Below the pieces are notes generated by a model. That model did no database searches. It had not been told where the DNA came from and saw nothing but the letters and a program-made list of their open reading frames with translations. From Kocuria sp. TGY1127_2 (GTDB lineage Bacteria > Actinomycetota > Actinomycetes > Actinomycetales > Micrococcaceae), in assembly GCF_013394385.1 (NCBI RefSeq), contig NZ_AP022834.1:1674001-1738000 (forward strand): a DNA stretch of 64,000 nucleotides, given 5' to 3'. The position numbers were made by a program, and so were the translations under genes. Shown piece by piece: positions 38,001-45,617 of this stretch; the stretch's first letter is position 1, and every line of letters begins with the position of its first letter.

Positions 38001-38518
38001 TCTCCCACGAGTTTGCGCCACTCCTTCAGGCTGGCCCGGGCCGCGCGGTATTTGCGGGCTTCCGCCAGCCTTCCGTAGTCGGATTCCGGGCCGAGAAGGA
38101 CCGTGAAGCGGCCTTCTTCCATCGCGACGGCGCGGCCGAGATCGGCGGCCGTGATGCGGGGCCGGTCGCCCAGGCGGGTGGGCCCTGTGCGTTCCCTGGT
38201 CCTGTGCGCCCGGGTGATGATCTGGCAGAGGTCCCCGTATCCGGCCCCGGCGTCGTGACCGTCCGCGAGGAGAACGATGCGGCCGATGATTTTCCGGTCC
38301 GAAGGGTCTGCGAGCGCGAGGTCCACTCCCAAGACGGGTGTGACGCCGTGGTCCATGCAGGCACGAACGTGTTTGACGGCCCCGTAGAGACCGTCCCGAT
38401 CGGTCAGCCCGAGGTGAGTTGCACCGTGCCCCACGGCGGCAACGACGAGCTCAGCCGGTGCGGAGACGCCGTAGTGCGCGCTGTATGCGCTGTAGGTGAT
38501 CAAGTGCGGGAACTTCAC
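35045..38518 (-). CDS. dnaE2: error-prone DNA polymerase III alpha-type subunit (DnaE2/ImuC)
   Basis: C-family polymerase for SOS mutagenesis, 1157 aa. The polymerase acidic residues are in PDIDID (431-436) and KLDIL (586-590), so catalysis is intact. The N-terminal PHP domain is degenerate: the usual HxRxH/HxHxH motif reads HLITYS, as in Micrococcales relatives. Residues 849-887 are a Gly/Arg/Ser-rich insertion. The C-terminus has an OB-fold nucleic-acid-binding domain. Start GTG 38518 lies only 8 bases from a LexA box; the predicted transcription start coincides with it, so the mRNA may be leaderless. Its usual partner gene imuB is not adjacent. Choice of DnaE2 over the replicative DnaE rests on the PHP motif and LexA box. 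Confidence 0.88.
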   Translation of the reverse strand: MKFPHLITYSAYSAHYGVSAPAELVVAAVGHGATHLGLTDRDGLYGAVKHVRACMDHGVTPVLGVDLALADPSDRKIIGRIVLLADGHDAGAGYGDLCQIITRAHRTRERTGPTRLGDRPRITAADLGRAVAMEEGRFTVLLGPESDYGRLAEARKYRAARASLKEWRKLVGERRLRVNLVNHLTRPGERRSVAHAARMLGIAAESRVGAVVSNAVRYATEDQAVTADVLDAARSLTALGEGIQQVNGQGWLKPAQDMGSIAAEIARAADAGITASDLTALAAELAHRCAIDPATDMGYGTPTVPEAHLTGVTRMPAAELRARCEAALERVYGAEKDQKVHGPGLARRDWETPRERLDRELRTIENLGFCSYFLTVGHVSGLIESLGIRHAARGSGVSSLVNYLLNISVVDPLEYGLVFERFLSDKRSTLPDIDIDVESARRHEIYRLVFDHYGDHRVSLMSMHNGYRARGAVRDAARAIGLTPEQTDRIAKTIWRVPAGELRELLDIKPELAELRREAREDPKVNLLIDLTERLDRLPRHLSMHPCGVILSNASLLRRTPVQPSGMGLPMSQFDKHDMDPMGLLKLDILGVRMQSSMAYTLQEIERTEGHKPDLETIDTRDPKTFDLIQSTQTLGCFQIESPGQRELIGKMQPSSVGDLIIDISLFRPGPMQSDMVRPYLESRHGFATPNYIEEDLVPYLEETAGVMVFHEQILNVFSTMTGCDLASSDEFRRKLGSTAQDDVEEHFRLHSARRGYSREVIDKTWTALAAFGSFGFCKAHGAAFAIPTYQSAWLKTHYPAHFMTGLLEHDPGMYPQRLILAEARRLGIELLPLDVNRSGRNYRVERVVDSGADSDLGVGAGVGRGLGRGVASGRGAETGRSPGAERWGIRLPLTQLSGISGAEIDRITARAPYVSVADLKARARPHKPTLDRLAAVGALDVEVFRGVWQQGVGGGGVVRAAGGGYDDVVPRPTETGARSGEAGAVPVQLSLPLGAHLETPYESRDTSDVTSTVRTELDLLALDVSAHLMVGYRDKTRTWPLTRAADLIRMRNKSEVWVAGVRVSTMTPPMKNGKRVVFISLDDGTGCVDTAFFDEAQKLSGPDLFGTPMILIRGTTRRTGPRGISLTALQAWDLTALVEGETPLPFPPSALRKQAG

Positions 38519-38524
38519 GCCTCA

Positions 38525-38553
38525 ATCGAACATATATTCGAATATTAAGTCAA
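38525..38553 (-). promoter_or_regulatory. LexA-controlled promoter of dnaE2
   Basis: On the minus strand TTGACT (-35, 38548-38553) is followed after 17 bases by TTCGAT (-10, 38525-38530). The near-palindrome TCGAACATATATTCGA (38526-38541), one base off perfect symmetry, overlaps the -10 and fits the actinobacterial LexA box. Confidence 0.8.
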
Positions 38554-38633
38554 AACAGTACGCACGGGTCCGTGAGCACAACGGGCCGCCGTGCGGAAGG
38601 TTGGAGTCCCTCCGGTTGTGGCCGGTTTCGAGC

Positions 38634-40163
38634 TCATACTCCCCCTTCGCGATCCCAGGCGTTATCCGTGGAACGGCTGAGCACATGCTTGCGTATGCGT
38701 TCGCTCGGCGTCTTCTCGAAACTATCGACAACTTCGATGTAACGGGGCAACTGATACTTGGCAAGACGCGGTGCAAGCCAGTCGGACAGGGTCGCTGGAC
38801 CCGATTGCGCTCCACATGTCAGCACGACGAAAAGCTTGATCTCCTGCTCCCCCAGATCAGAGTGAACCCCAACGACAGCGGCATCTTCGACCTCGGGGTG
38901 CTGGGCGACTACGTGTTCGATCTCCCACGCGGAGACGTTCTCGCCTTTGCTGCGCAAGCTGTCGGTGAGTCGTCCGTGGTACTGCAGTTCGCCATTGGCC
39001 GCGATTGACCCGACGTCATGCGTATAGAGCTTCCCGCCACGAAGTGTCTCGGCGGTGGCTTCGGCAGCCCGGAAATAGCCCCCGAAGAGGGCACCCGGGG
39101 TTTCGGAACTGATGACGATCTCACCGCGTTCGCCGGCAGGAAGTTCATGCCCTTCTGAATCGCAGATAGTTACAGAGAACCATGGCAACGGGCGGCCGAT
39201 AGTTCCTCCGACCGTACCGTCCGAGGCGGTGGCGATGCTCGACCCTTCTGTCATTCCATAGGTCTCTCTCACCTCTACTCCGAATCTGCTCGAGAACTCC
39301 GCATGGATCTCAGCAGTGCAGCCGCCACCCCAGGCAACACGTACCGTATGGTTCAGATCCAGCTCGGAATCCGGCTGCTTGAGAAGCATCTGCAGGATCC
39401 CGCCAAGATAGTGAATATGCGTCGCTCCCGCATCGCGGGTCTGCTGCCAGAATCTGCTGGCGCTGAAACGCGAGACAAAAGCGAGCTCGATCTCCGACAG
39501 CAGTGGCAACAACAAAACTTGGGCCCCACCCACGTGATAGAGCGGCTCCCACAGGAAGTAGACGTCCCCGTCTCCTCCCGCTGAGGCGATCAGCGCACCA
39601 TCAGCGGCGATGCGCAGCATCTCATGAGTGACCATGACGCCCTTCGGCGGACCAGTAGTGCCCGAGGTGTACATCAGCGCGAGCAGGTCACTCGGTCCCG
39701 GAACCTCGTCTTCATTCCCGACGGGCCTTTTCATAGCCCTGGAGAGTTCGTCGTTCTGGTTCCGGTCAGCTTTGCGTTCCACAACGCGCACAGGGTATGA
39801 GGCCCCGCAATCCTCCACAATGCCCGCAAGATCTTCTTCGACAATGATGATGCGAGGCTCCGAATGGTCGACGAGGTAGGCCAGACCGTTCCCCCGCTGC
39901 TGCGGATTCATCGGCACCCACACAAATCCTGACCGGGCGAGGGCGAAGACCGCGATCACTGCATCACGGGAATTGCGCAACATCAAACCGACACGGTCAC
40001 CGCGGCTGACCCCTTGGTCGGCGAGCCACCCGGCTAGCGACGAGCTCCCTTGGTTCAGCTCCCCAAACGTCACGGGTGCGCCATCGAACCGGGCATAGAT
40101 TCGATCTGGATTCGACAAAGCAATGTCCTGCAAATTCTCGGCAAAACCGTGGGCGTGGTGCAT
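38634..40163 (-). CDS. acyl-CoA synthetase, AMP-forming (CaiC/long-chain ligase-like)
   Basis: AMP-binding ligase activating a carboxylic acid to its CoA thioester, about 509 aa. The AMP-binding signature is in LMYTSGTTGPPKGVM, with later motifs YGMTEGSS and YHGRLTDSLRSKGENVS. Similarity by eye is to carnitine/crotonobetaine-CoA ligases, but substrate cannot be read from sequence. The ATG at 40163 (MHHAHGF) has AAGGAA upstream; an ATG at 40208 lies 4 bases after the transporter gene but lacks a ribosome site. Third gene of the hydratase-transporter-ligase operon. Confidence 0.85.
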   Translation of the reverse strand: MHHAHGFAENLQDIALSNPDRIYARFDGAPVTFGELNQGSSSLAGWLADQGVSRGDRVGLMLRNSRDAVIAVFALARSGFVWVPMNPQQRGNGLAYLVDHSEPRIIIVEEDLAGIVEDCGASYPVRVVERKADRNQNDELSRAMKRPVGNEDEVPGPSDLLALMYTSGTTGPPKGVMVTHEMLRIAADGALIASAGGDGDVYFLWEPLYHVGGAQVLLLPLLSEIELAFVSRFSASRFWQQTRDAGATHIHYLGGILQMLLKQPDSELDLNHTVRVAWGGGCTAEIHAEFSSRFGVEVRETYGMTEGSSIATASDGTVGGTIGRPLPWFSVTICDSEGHELPAGERGEIVISSETPGALFGGYFRAAEATAETLRGGKLYTHDVGSIAANGELQYHGRLTDSLRSKGENVSAWEIEHVVAQHPEVEDAAVVGVHSDLGEQEIKLFVVLTCGAQSGPATLSDWLAPRLAKYQLPRYIEVVDSFEKTPSERIRKHVLSRSTDNAWDREGGV

Positions 40164-40211
40164 TGGAGGGGTTCCTTGGTGACTGTGAGGTGAAGCAGTT
40201 GTGGTCATAAG

Positions 40212-41540
40212 TCAATAAACCTCGGTGCGGTTGAGAGGGAGGTTCTTCGTCTCGCGGAAGAGGAAGATGACGACGAAGGCCGATACGACGGCCAATGCCA
40301 TGAGATAGAAGCCTGGTGCGAGCGATGTCCCCGTACTGGAGACAAGCCACGTCGCAACGAACGGGGCGGTACCTCCGAATAGGACATAGGCCAGGGAGTA
40401 CCCGATTGCCGAGCTCGAGGACCTAACCGCAGGCGGGAACATTTCGACGAGGGCCGGAACATTGGCGGTTCCGATAATCGCGACGAGGATGGCCAGTACC
40501 GAGCCGCCCAGGATCGCAAAACCGAAGCCCAGAGGCATGAGAGCGAACGCAGGAACGGTGAGGATGACGAACCCGATGCAGGACGTGAGCAGCATTGCTT
40601 TGCGGCCGAATCTGTCAGACAGCATCGCTACGAACGGGCACGCGGCCGAGTAGGCGAGCATCGCAATCACGTTCGCGAGCATTGCCTCCGAGGAAGAGTA
40701 CCCGAGACTCGAACTCATATAGGCAATCATGTAACTCGACATGAGGTAGTAGCCCACCGCGTTGGTGATGCTGTAGCCGAACAATGTGAGGATCTGCCGC
40801 TTGCATACGCGGATGGCCTCCCGCAGAGGGCGCGCAACCGTCTGTTTTTGATGTTCGAGAGCCCTGAATACCGGGGTGTCATCGACATGTGCACGGATGA
40901 ACAAACCGATCAAACCCAGCGGAGCAGCGACCCAGAACGGAATCCTCCACCCCCAGGAAGCGAGGGCCGATTCGGAAAGCGTCGAGGTGATGAGTACACC
41001 GAGCCCTGCCCCGGCCACCGAGGCGATTCCGACGGTGAGCGGAATGACGCTTGAGAAAAGCGCCCTCTTGCCTTCCGGGGCGTACTCGACGATGAAAGAC
41101 GCTGAACCCGTATACTCTCCACCCGTTGTGAAGCCTTGGATGGCTCGAAGCACGAACAGCAGAAAGGGAGCCCAGAGTCCGATGGTGGCATAGGTGGGAA
41201 GAACGCCGATGACGAAAGTTGCGGCGCTCATCAGCAGGACGCACAGCGCCAGCATCCGGTTTCGACCGATCCGATCTCCATAACGGCCGAAGAAGGCGGC
41301 GCCTATCGGCCGGGCGACGAAGCCGCCGGCGAAGATCAGCCACGTGGCAAGCAACGAAGCCACAGGATCGCCGCTCGGAAAGAACAACGAAGAGATCGTC
41401 ACGGCCATCACAGCGTAGGCGGCCGAGTCGAACCACTCGACGAAGTTTCCGATCAGGGCGGCCCAGGCGACCCGTCTGAGACTTCGTCGGCCCGGACTCG
41501 GCGCAGGATCCATGTTCGTATCTTGGTGCTGAGCAGTCAC
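40212..41540 (-). CDS. MFS transporter, metabolite:H+ symporter (MHS) family
   Basis: Twelve-helix major facilitator of the MHS subfamily (ProP/ShiA/KgtP-like), about 442 aa. The family start FVEWFDSAAYAVMAV and loop GGFVARPIGAAFFGRYGDRIGRNRML are clear. It likely imports an organic acid used by the adjacent CoA-ligase and hydratase. The GTG at 41540 is chosen because GGGAG lies 8 bases upstream; the ATG at 41513 has no ribosome site. The long open frame upstream of it is antisense-free noise inside the hydratase gene. Confidence 0.87.
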   Translation of the reverse strand: MTAQHQDTNMDPAPSPGRRSLRRVAWAALIGNFVEWFDSAAYAVMAVTISSLFFPSGDPVASLLATWLIFAGGFVARPIGAAFFGRYGDRIGRNRMLALCVLLMSAATFVIGVLPTYATIGLWAPFLLFVLRAIQGFTTGGEYTGSASFIVEYAPEGKRALFSSVIPLTVGIASVAGAGLGVLITSTLSESALASWGWRIPFWVAAPLGLIGLFIRAHVDDTPVFRALEHQKQTVARPLREAIRVCKRQILTLFGYSITNAVGYYLMSSYMIAYMSSSLGYSSSEAMLANVIAMLAYSAACPFVAMLSDRFGRKAMLLTSCIGFVILTVPAFALMPLGFGFAILGGSVLAILVAIIGTANVPALVEMFPPAVRSSSSAIGYSLAYVLFGGTAPFVATWLVSSTGTSLAPGFYLMALAVVSAFVVIFLFRETKNLPLNRTEVY

Positions 41541-41616
41541 AACGTCACTCCCGAATAATAGGCGTTCCTTGCGCCGGACGGACACCATTGGCCGTCGTAG
41601 CGTTCGAGCATTTCTC

Positions 41617-42384
41617 TTATTTCTTCTTTTTGGCGAGGAACCGCTCCATCTCACGCTGAGGCTCGCCCGATGCATAGGCTGCACGATGGGCAGCCTTGGC
41701 AGCCGTGACCGCTTCGACGAGGTTGTCCTCTTCGAGCTCGCGGATGCGCCCCTTGGTGATCGCGAGAGCACCCTGCGGGTAGTCGGCGATCCTATGGGCC
41801 AGCTCGATGGACTCCGAGAGGGCTTCACCGGCTTTGGACAACTTGTTGAGCAGTCCGAGGCCCTTGCTTTCGTCCGCGTCGACGAGCTCTCCCGTGAGGG
41901 CGAATTCCGTTGTCTTCGACCGGCCGAGAATGCTCCACATCGCCCACAAACCAGTGATGCTGGGAATTCCGGACAGCACTTCGGGCTGTCCCAAACGGGC
42001 ACCGGGATCTCCGACCCTGAGATCGGTGGTCAGGGCGAACTGGAATCCCGAACCGGCCGCGACTCCATTGACCGCCGCGATGGTGATCTGGTCCAGGTCC
42101 CGCACGGCACGATAAAGGACATCGAAGCTGTCGATCCAAGCGTCCGAGGCGGCGTGGTCGTCTGGGTCCATGGCTGCTGACTCGGCCAGGTCTTGACCGG
42201 CGCAGAATCCACGACCCGCGCCTGTCAGGACTACGGCCTTGCAGGACGAGTCGTCCTTCAGCTCGTGCAGTGTCTCGATCAGCGCACTCCGCATCGAACC
42301 GGTCCATGCATTGAGTTTTTCCGGACGGTTGAGCGTAATGATGGCGACCTCGCCATCGCGTTCGGTGAGGATCTCTGACGACAT
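41617..42384 (-). CDS. enoyl-CoA hydratase/isomerase family protein
   Basis: Crotonase-fold enzyme, 255 aa. Oxyanion-hole segments LTGAGRGFCAGQDL and GVAAGSGFQFAL and a glutamate in LGQPEVLSG support catalysis. The start at 42384 (MSSEILTERD) has AAAGGA upstream. First gene of an operon with the MHS transporter and CoA-ligase, divergent from the LysR gene. Together they suggest import, CoA activation and hydration of an unsaturated or aromatic acid; chemistry is inferred. Confidence 0.88.
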   Translation of the reverse strand: MSSEILTERDGEVAIITLNRPEKLNAWTGSMRSALIETLHELKDDSSCKAVVLTGAGRGFCAGQDLAESAAMDPDDHAASDAWIDSFDVLYRAVRDLDQITIAAVNGVAAGSGFQFALTTDLRVGDPGARLGQPEVLSGIPSITGLWAMWSILGRSKTTEFALTGELVDADESKGLGLLNKLSKAGEALSESIELAHRIADYPQGALAITKGRIRELEEDNLVEAVTAAKAAHRAAYASGEPQREMERFLAKKKK

Positions 42385-42467
42385 TGTGTTTCCTTTCTTC
42401 GATTCAAGGTCAATCTCAATGTGACCAGCAAGGAAACGACGTCGTCCAACACCAAATTGTAATGTGG

Positions 42468-42488
42468 TCGATATCATGTTGATATTGA
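42468..42488. promoter_or_regulatory. candidate LysR-type operator in the divergent promoter region
   Basis: TCGATATCA-TGT-TGATATTGA is an inverted repeat with one mismatch, ending 4 bases before the LysR start, in the 108-bp divergent spacer. It fits an autoregulatory site. Confidence 0.5.
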
Positions 42489-42492
42489 ATCC

Positions 42493-43392
42493 ATGGATGT
42501 TAGGCATCTGCGATATTTTGTCGCACTCAGCGAAGAGCTTCATTTCCGGAGAGCGGCGGAACGTCTCCACATGGCTCAGCCTCCGCTGTCGCAGCGCATC
42601 AAGGAACTCGAACATGAACTCGGCGTCGAGCTCTTTCACCGCAGGAGAACGGGAGTAGAGATCACCGAGGCCGGTGCGCTATTACTCGAACACGCTCGTG
42701 AAGTTCTCGATCGCGTCACGGACGCTGAAGAAGCAATGCGACGGATACGCCCTGGAGCCAGAGGCGAGATTCGCACCGCCCTGCCACCGGACACGGACCC
42801 GGCAACAATTGCAGTACTCGTCGAAACCTATAAACATCTGGAACCGGGCGTCCTCGTCAACATCAGCGAACGCCATACTGACGAACAGCTCCAATTGCTG
42901 CTCGATGGTGGCCTCGACGTTGCCGTAGTCAGACATCCAGTCAGTACCGTCGGCTTCGAATCGAGTCCGGTCTTCGCCAGGCCCGTCGGGGTATTGCTCA
43001 GACGAGACCATCCACTGGCGACCGAGGACGAGTTACACCTCAGCCAACTCGCAGGTCAGCATCTCATTCTGTTCCAGAGATACATGGCCTCCGCTCTCTA
43101 CGACGAGATCCTGACCACCTGCAAAGACGAAGGTTTCCTTCCACCGTCCATCCGGAACGCTCGCAACCGCGATTTCGCCTATGGACTCGTCCTAGCGAAT
43201 CGGGGAGTATATTTTCAGGCGAAACCATGGTCGTCCCCTCCCGCAGAGCTGATCTGGCGACCGCTGGCCGGCGAGCCGTTGACCTGGAGGACCTCCGCAC
43301 TGTGGGCAAGGAACAGTCGCACCCAGGCCACCGACGCACTTGTTAAAGCGATAGTGACCTCCCTTGAGAAGAGCGGGCACATGTTGGTCTAG
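42493..43392 (+). CDS. LysR family transcriptional regulator
   Basis: LysR-type regulator of 299 aa: N-terminal winged helix (MDVRHLRYFVALSEELHFRRAAERLHMAQPPLSQ region, residues 1-60) and a C-terminal effector-binding domain. It is divergent from the enoyl-CoA hydratase / MHS transporter / CoA-ligase operon, the usual arrangement for a LysR activator controlling its neighbour, and probably senses the imported acid or its CoA ester. Confidence 0.93.
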   Translation: MDVRHLRYFVALSEELHFRRAAERLHMAQPPLSQRIKELEHELGVELFHRRRTGVEITEAGALLLEHAREVLDRVTDAEEAMRRIRPGARGEIRTALPPDTDPATIAVLVETYKHLEPGVLVNISERHTDEQLQLLLDGGLDVAVVRHPVSTVGFESSPVFARPVGVLLRRDHPLATEDELHLSQLAGQHLILFQRYMASALYDEILTTCKDEGFLPPSIRNARNRDFAYGLVLANRGVYFQAKPWSSPPAELIWRPLAGEPLTWRTSALWARNSRTQATDALVKAIVTSLEKSGHMLV

Positions 43393-43539
43393 TGGCGTGT
43401 CGCGGATTTAGCCTGCTCGCCCGGTCAGTGTGGGCGGACTAGACGGGTCAAGGAGCTTGCGTAGTTATCGGACGATGATGGGGAATCCCTATAAATGACA
43501 ACTGGCACCGTGACATGTGGGCAATGAAATACTGACCAC

Positions 43540-43965
43540 ATGGATGCGTCTTTCGAGGATTTCATCGCCGAGGCCGAGGTCGCCCATATCGAGGCGTGGG
43601 ACTTCTCCTGGCTGGCAGGCCACGCCGCCGAGGAGCGTCCGCCGTGGCGCTATGCACATATGCTGGGCCAACGCCTCTCCGCCATCGAAGCATCCCTCGA
43701 TATTCAGACCGGAGGCGAGGTCCTTGCACACGTCCCCGCGGTTCCTCGGCTGGTCGTAGCCACAGAATCGTTTCCGCCCAACGTCGCCAAAGCAACGGAG
43801 CTGCCCCACTCCCGTGGGGTCACCGTGGTAGCGGATCGGGACGAACCGCCGCTGCCCTTCGGCGACTGCGCATTTGACCTCGTGACCAGCCGTCATCCCG
43901 CCACCATTTGGTAGGACGAAATTCGCCGAGTACTCCGTCCGGGAGGCAGCTACTTAGCTCAGGAT
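43540..43965 (+). pseudogene. SAM-dependent methyltransferase, broken by a stop codon and 3' truncated
   Basis: The N-terminal 124 residues match a class I methyltransferase family (LDIQTGGEVLAHVPAVPR, then FGDCAFDLVTSRHPATIW). The next codon is TAG where the family has a second Trp. The frame continues as DEIRRVLRPGGSYLAQ, which is also conserved, so the stop is a mutation. The remaining about 90 residues of the family are missing: the sequence runs straight into the ribosome site of the Fae-like gene. This marks the left edge of the accessory region. Confidence 0.8.
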
Positions 43966-43977
43966 AAGGAGAAAATC

Positions 43978-44505
43978 ATGTCAATGTCAGATATCGACGG
44001 AAAGCTCTCGCAAGGATGGGGAGGCAAGGCACCCAACGGTTGCCACGTTAACGTCCTGCTCGCCCGGCGGGGATCACCCACGGCGGCTGGAATCGCCCAG
44101 GTCTTTACATCGCCATCGTCCGGGTTCACGCCGATCTTGGCCTGCCTGGGACCGGATCAGCCCTCCTATGTCACGGTTAATCCACCGACCGTGATTCTGA
44201 ACAAGACCCCGGCGGTGACCGACCTCGAGCAATCGCTCGTTTCCGGAGCTGCCCAGGTCGGGATATCACAGGGAGTACTCGATGCGGTCGCCGAAGACCT
44301 GCTTGAGGCTGACCAGGAGACCGTGGTTCTGGTGTCCTTGTGGATCGATCCGGAAGCCGCGGACGAAACCGAAGTGCGCCACTCAAGTCGCGAAGCGACT
44401 TTGTCCGCGCTCCGTGAGGCCGTGAATGGACAAGGTCAAGAAGATCGTCTTGGCCTTGTAGGCTCCCGTGAATCCGTGACCCACCCCTTCTATAACGGCA
44501 ACTAA
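43978..44505 (+). CDS. formaldehyde-activating-enzyme (Fae) domain protein
   Basis: Protein of 175 aa whose first 110 residues resemble the Fae fold (GCHVNVLLARRGSPTAAGIAQVF, GFTPILACLGPD, NPPTVILNKTPA, AAQVGISQGVLDAVAE). Fae condenses formaldehyde with tetrahydromethanopterin in methylotrophs. The catalytic His expected in true Fae appears kept within HVNVL, but no methylotrophy genes are nearby, so another aldehyde or a binding role is possible. A strong AAGGAG site precedes the ATG. A 60-residue acidic C-terminal extension is not part of the domain. Followed by a perfect-stem hairpin. Family call is from pattern recognition. Confidence 0.65.
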   Translation: MSMSDIDGKLSQGWGGKAPNGCHVNVLLARRGSPTAAGIAQVFTSPSSGFTPILACLGPDQPSYVTVNPPTVILNKTPAVTDLEQSLVSGAAQVGISQGVLDAVAEDLLEADQETVVLVSLWIDPEAADETEVRHSSREATLSALREAVNGQGQEDRLGLVGSRESVTHPFYNGN

Positions 44506-44513
44506 TCGCCCGC

Positions 44514-44557
44514 GCTGTGCCTACCCCGCGTGTTCGCATCCGCGGGGTAGGCACAGC
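44514..44557 (+). terminator. terminator-like hairpin after the Fae-like gene
   Basis: A perfect 17-bp stem starting GCTGTGCCTACCCCGCG closes a 10-base loop, followed only by ATTTAAA. The stem is very strong but the T-run is poor. Confidence 0.7.
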
Positions 44558-44796
44558 ATTTAAAGGCGACGGACGGGCACGAACCGGTATCAAGGCAAAT
44601 CCGATGGCTGCCTCTCAACTGCCCACATGCCGGGACGATCCGTGATTCCAAACGTCAAGGATCTTCCGGTGTCCAATAAGAGCAGACCTCAAGCAATACG
44701 AGTGGTCGTTCTCTATACGACAAGCTTCAGACGCTGGGAGACATAGCTACCGAGGAGATCTGTAGACTCCCCCTAGGCAACATCAGAGGAGAAAAC

Positions 44797-45384
44797 GTGA
44801 AGCCCAACGGTAAGGGTAATGCCGCAAACCTCTTGGCCTCTCTCGAGGCCGACCCCGTTATCGCTAGCATCAAAGACGAGGAGTCACTTTCCGCGGCCCT
44901 GCGTTCCGAACGCGAAGTGTTCTTCATACTTTATGGAACACTCATCGACATCGCTGGAATCGTGGATCGGGTCAAAAACGCGGGCAAGCTCGCCCTGGTC
45001 AATATCGACTTCATAGAAGGAATCTCCTCGCACGACGAAGCCGTCCGTTGGTTCGCTTCTACGACAGCCACCGATGGGATCCTGTCCTCAAAACCAACGG
45101 TCGTACGCGCCGCTCGAAAAGCCGGGCTGATCGGTATACAACGATCGTTCCTCGTCGACTCGATCTCCTATCGTCAGCTGCCTCGCACGATGAAACAGGG
45201 AGAGCCCGACTTCGTGGAAATCCTGCCGGGTTGTGTTCCTCGAGTCATCGAGTGGCTGCGCGATGACCTTTCAACCCCGATCATTGCTGGCGGACTGGTC
45301 TGTGAAAGGCGGGAGGTCAACGCCGCGCTCGAAGCCGGCGCACTGGCCATCGCAACCTCGGACCAAAAAGTGTGGAAGATGTGA
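44797..45384 (+). CDS. ygcP: GlpP/YgcP-family antiterminator protein
   Basis: Protein of 195 aa of the GlpP family, TIM-barrel-like RNA-binding antiterminators. GlpP of B. subtilis, with glycerol 3-phosphate, reads through leader terminators of glp genes; YgcP of E. coli is the homologue in the ygc cluster. Segments FFILYGTLIDIAGIVDRVK, DFIEGISSHDEAVRWF, TDGILSSKP and TPIIAGGLVCERREV are family-typical. Start is GTG 44797 behind AGAGGAGAAA. A terminator lies just before the next gene, the expected target. The effector is unknown and need not be glycerol 3-phosphate. Symbol follows the E. coli homologue. Confidence 0.8.
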   Translation: MKPNGKGNAANLLASLEADPVIASIKDEESLSAALRSEREVFFILYGTLIDIAGIVDRVKNAGKLALVNIDFIEGISSHDEAVRWFASTTATDGILSSKPTVVRAARKAGLIGIQRSFLVDSISYRQLPRTMKQGEPDFVEILPGCVPRVIEWLRDDLSTPIIAGGLVCERREVNAALEAGALAIATSDQKVWKM

Positions 45385-45484
45385 GGGACTCCAACGGCGC
45401 ACCTGGACGTCTTTCCTCCTCGCCTGCTACGCTTACATAAAATTTCATAAGCCAGGATTTTCCTGGCCGTCACGTTAGAGAACA

Positions 45485-45541
45485 AGAGATCAGTGGCGTC
45501 AGTCCGTTCGCGGAATGACTACGCCCCTGGTCTCTTTTTTT
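45485..45541 (+). terminator. leader terminator, likely antitermination target of the GlpP-like protein
   Basis: A 19-20 bp imperfect stem (AGAGATCAG... with ...CTGGTCTCT) is followed by seven T, located between the GlpP-like gene and the MFS gene whose ribosome site is 60 bases further. A small stem-loop GCCAGG-ATTTT-CCTGGC precedes it (45451-45467). The arrangement is that of GlpP-controlled leaders. Confidence 0.8.
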
Positions 45542-45617
45542 GTGCCTTCTCGTGGCTGCTATCGACATAAAGCACACGACCGACGGACGTATCGGTCTTC
45601 CACAAAGGAGTGGTCCC

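Noticed and set aside
36788-38548. 586-codon plus-strand open frame opposite dnaE2
   Set aside because: Antisense shadow of a GC-rich gene with low-complexity Val/Asp/Gly composition.
40212-42002. Long 596-codon version of the MHS transporter
   Set aside because: The first 154 codons overlap the enoyl-CoA hydratase gene in another frame and have no transporter features.
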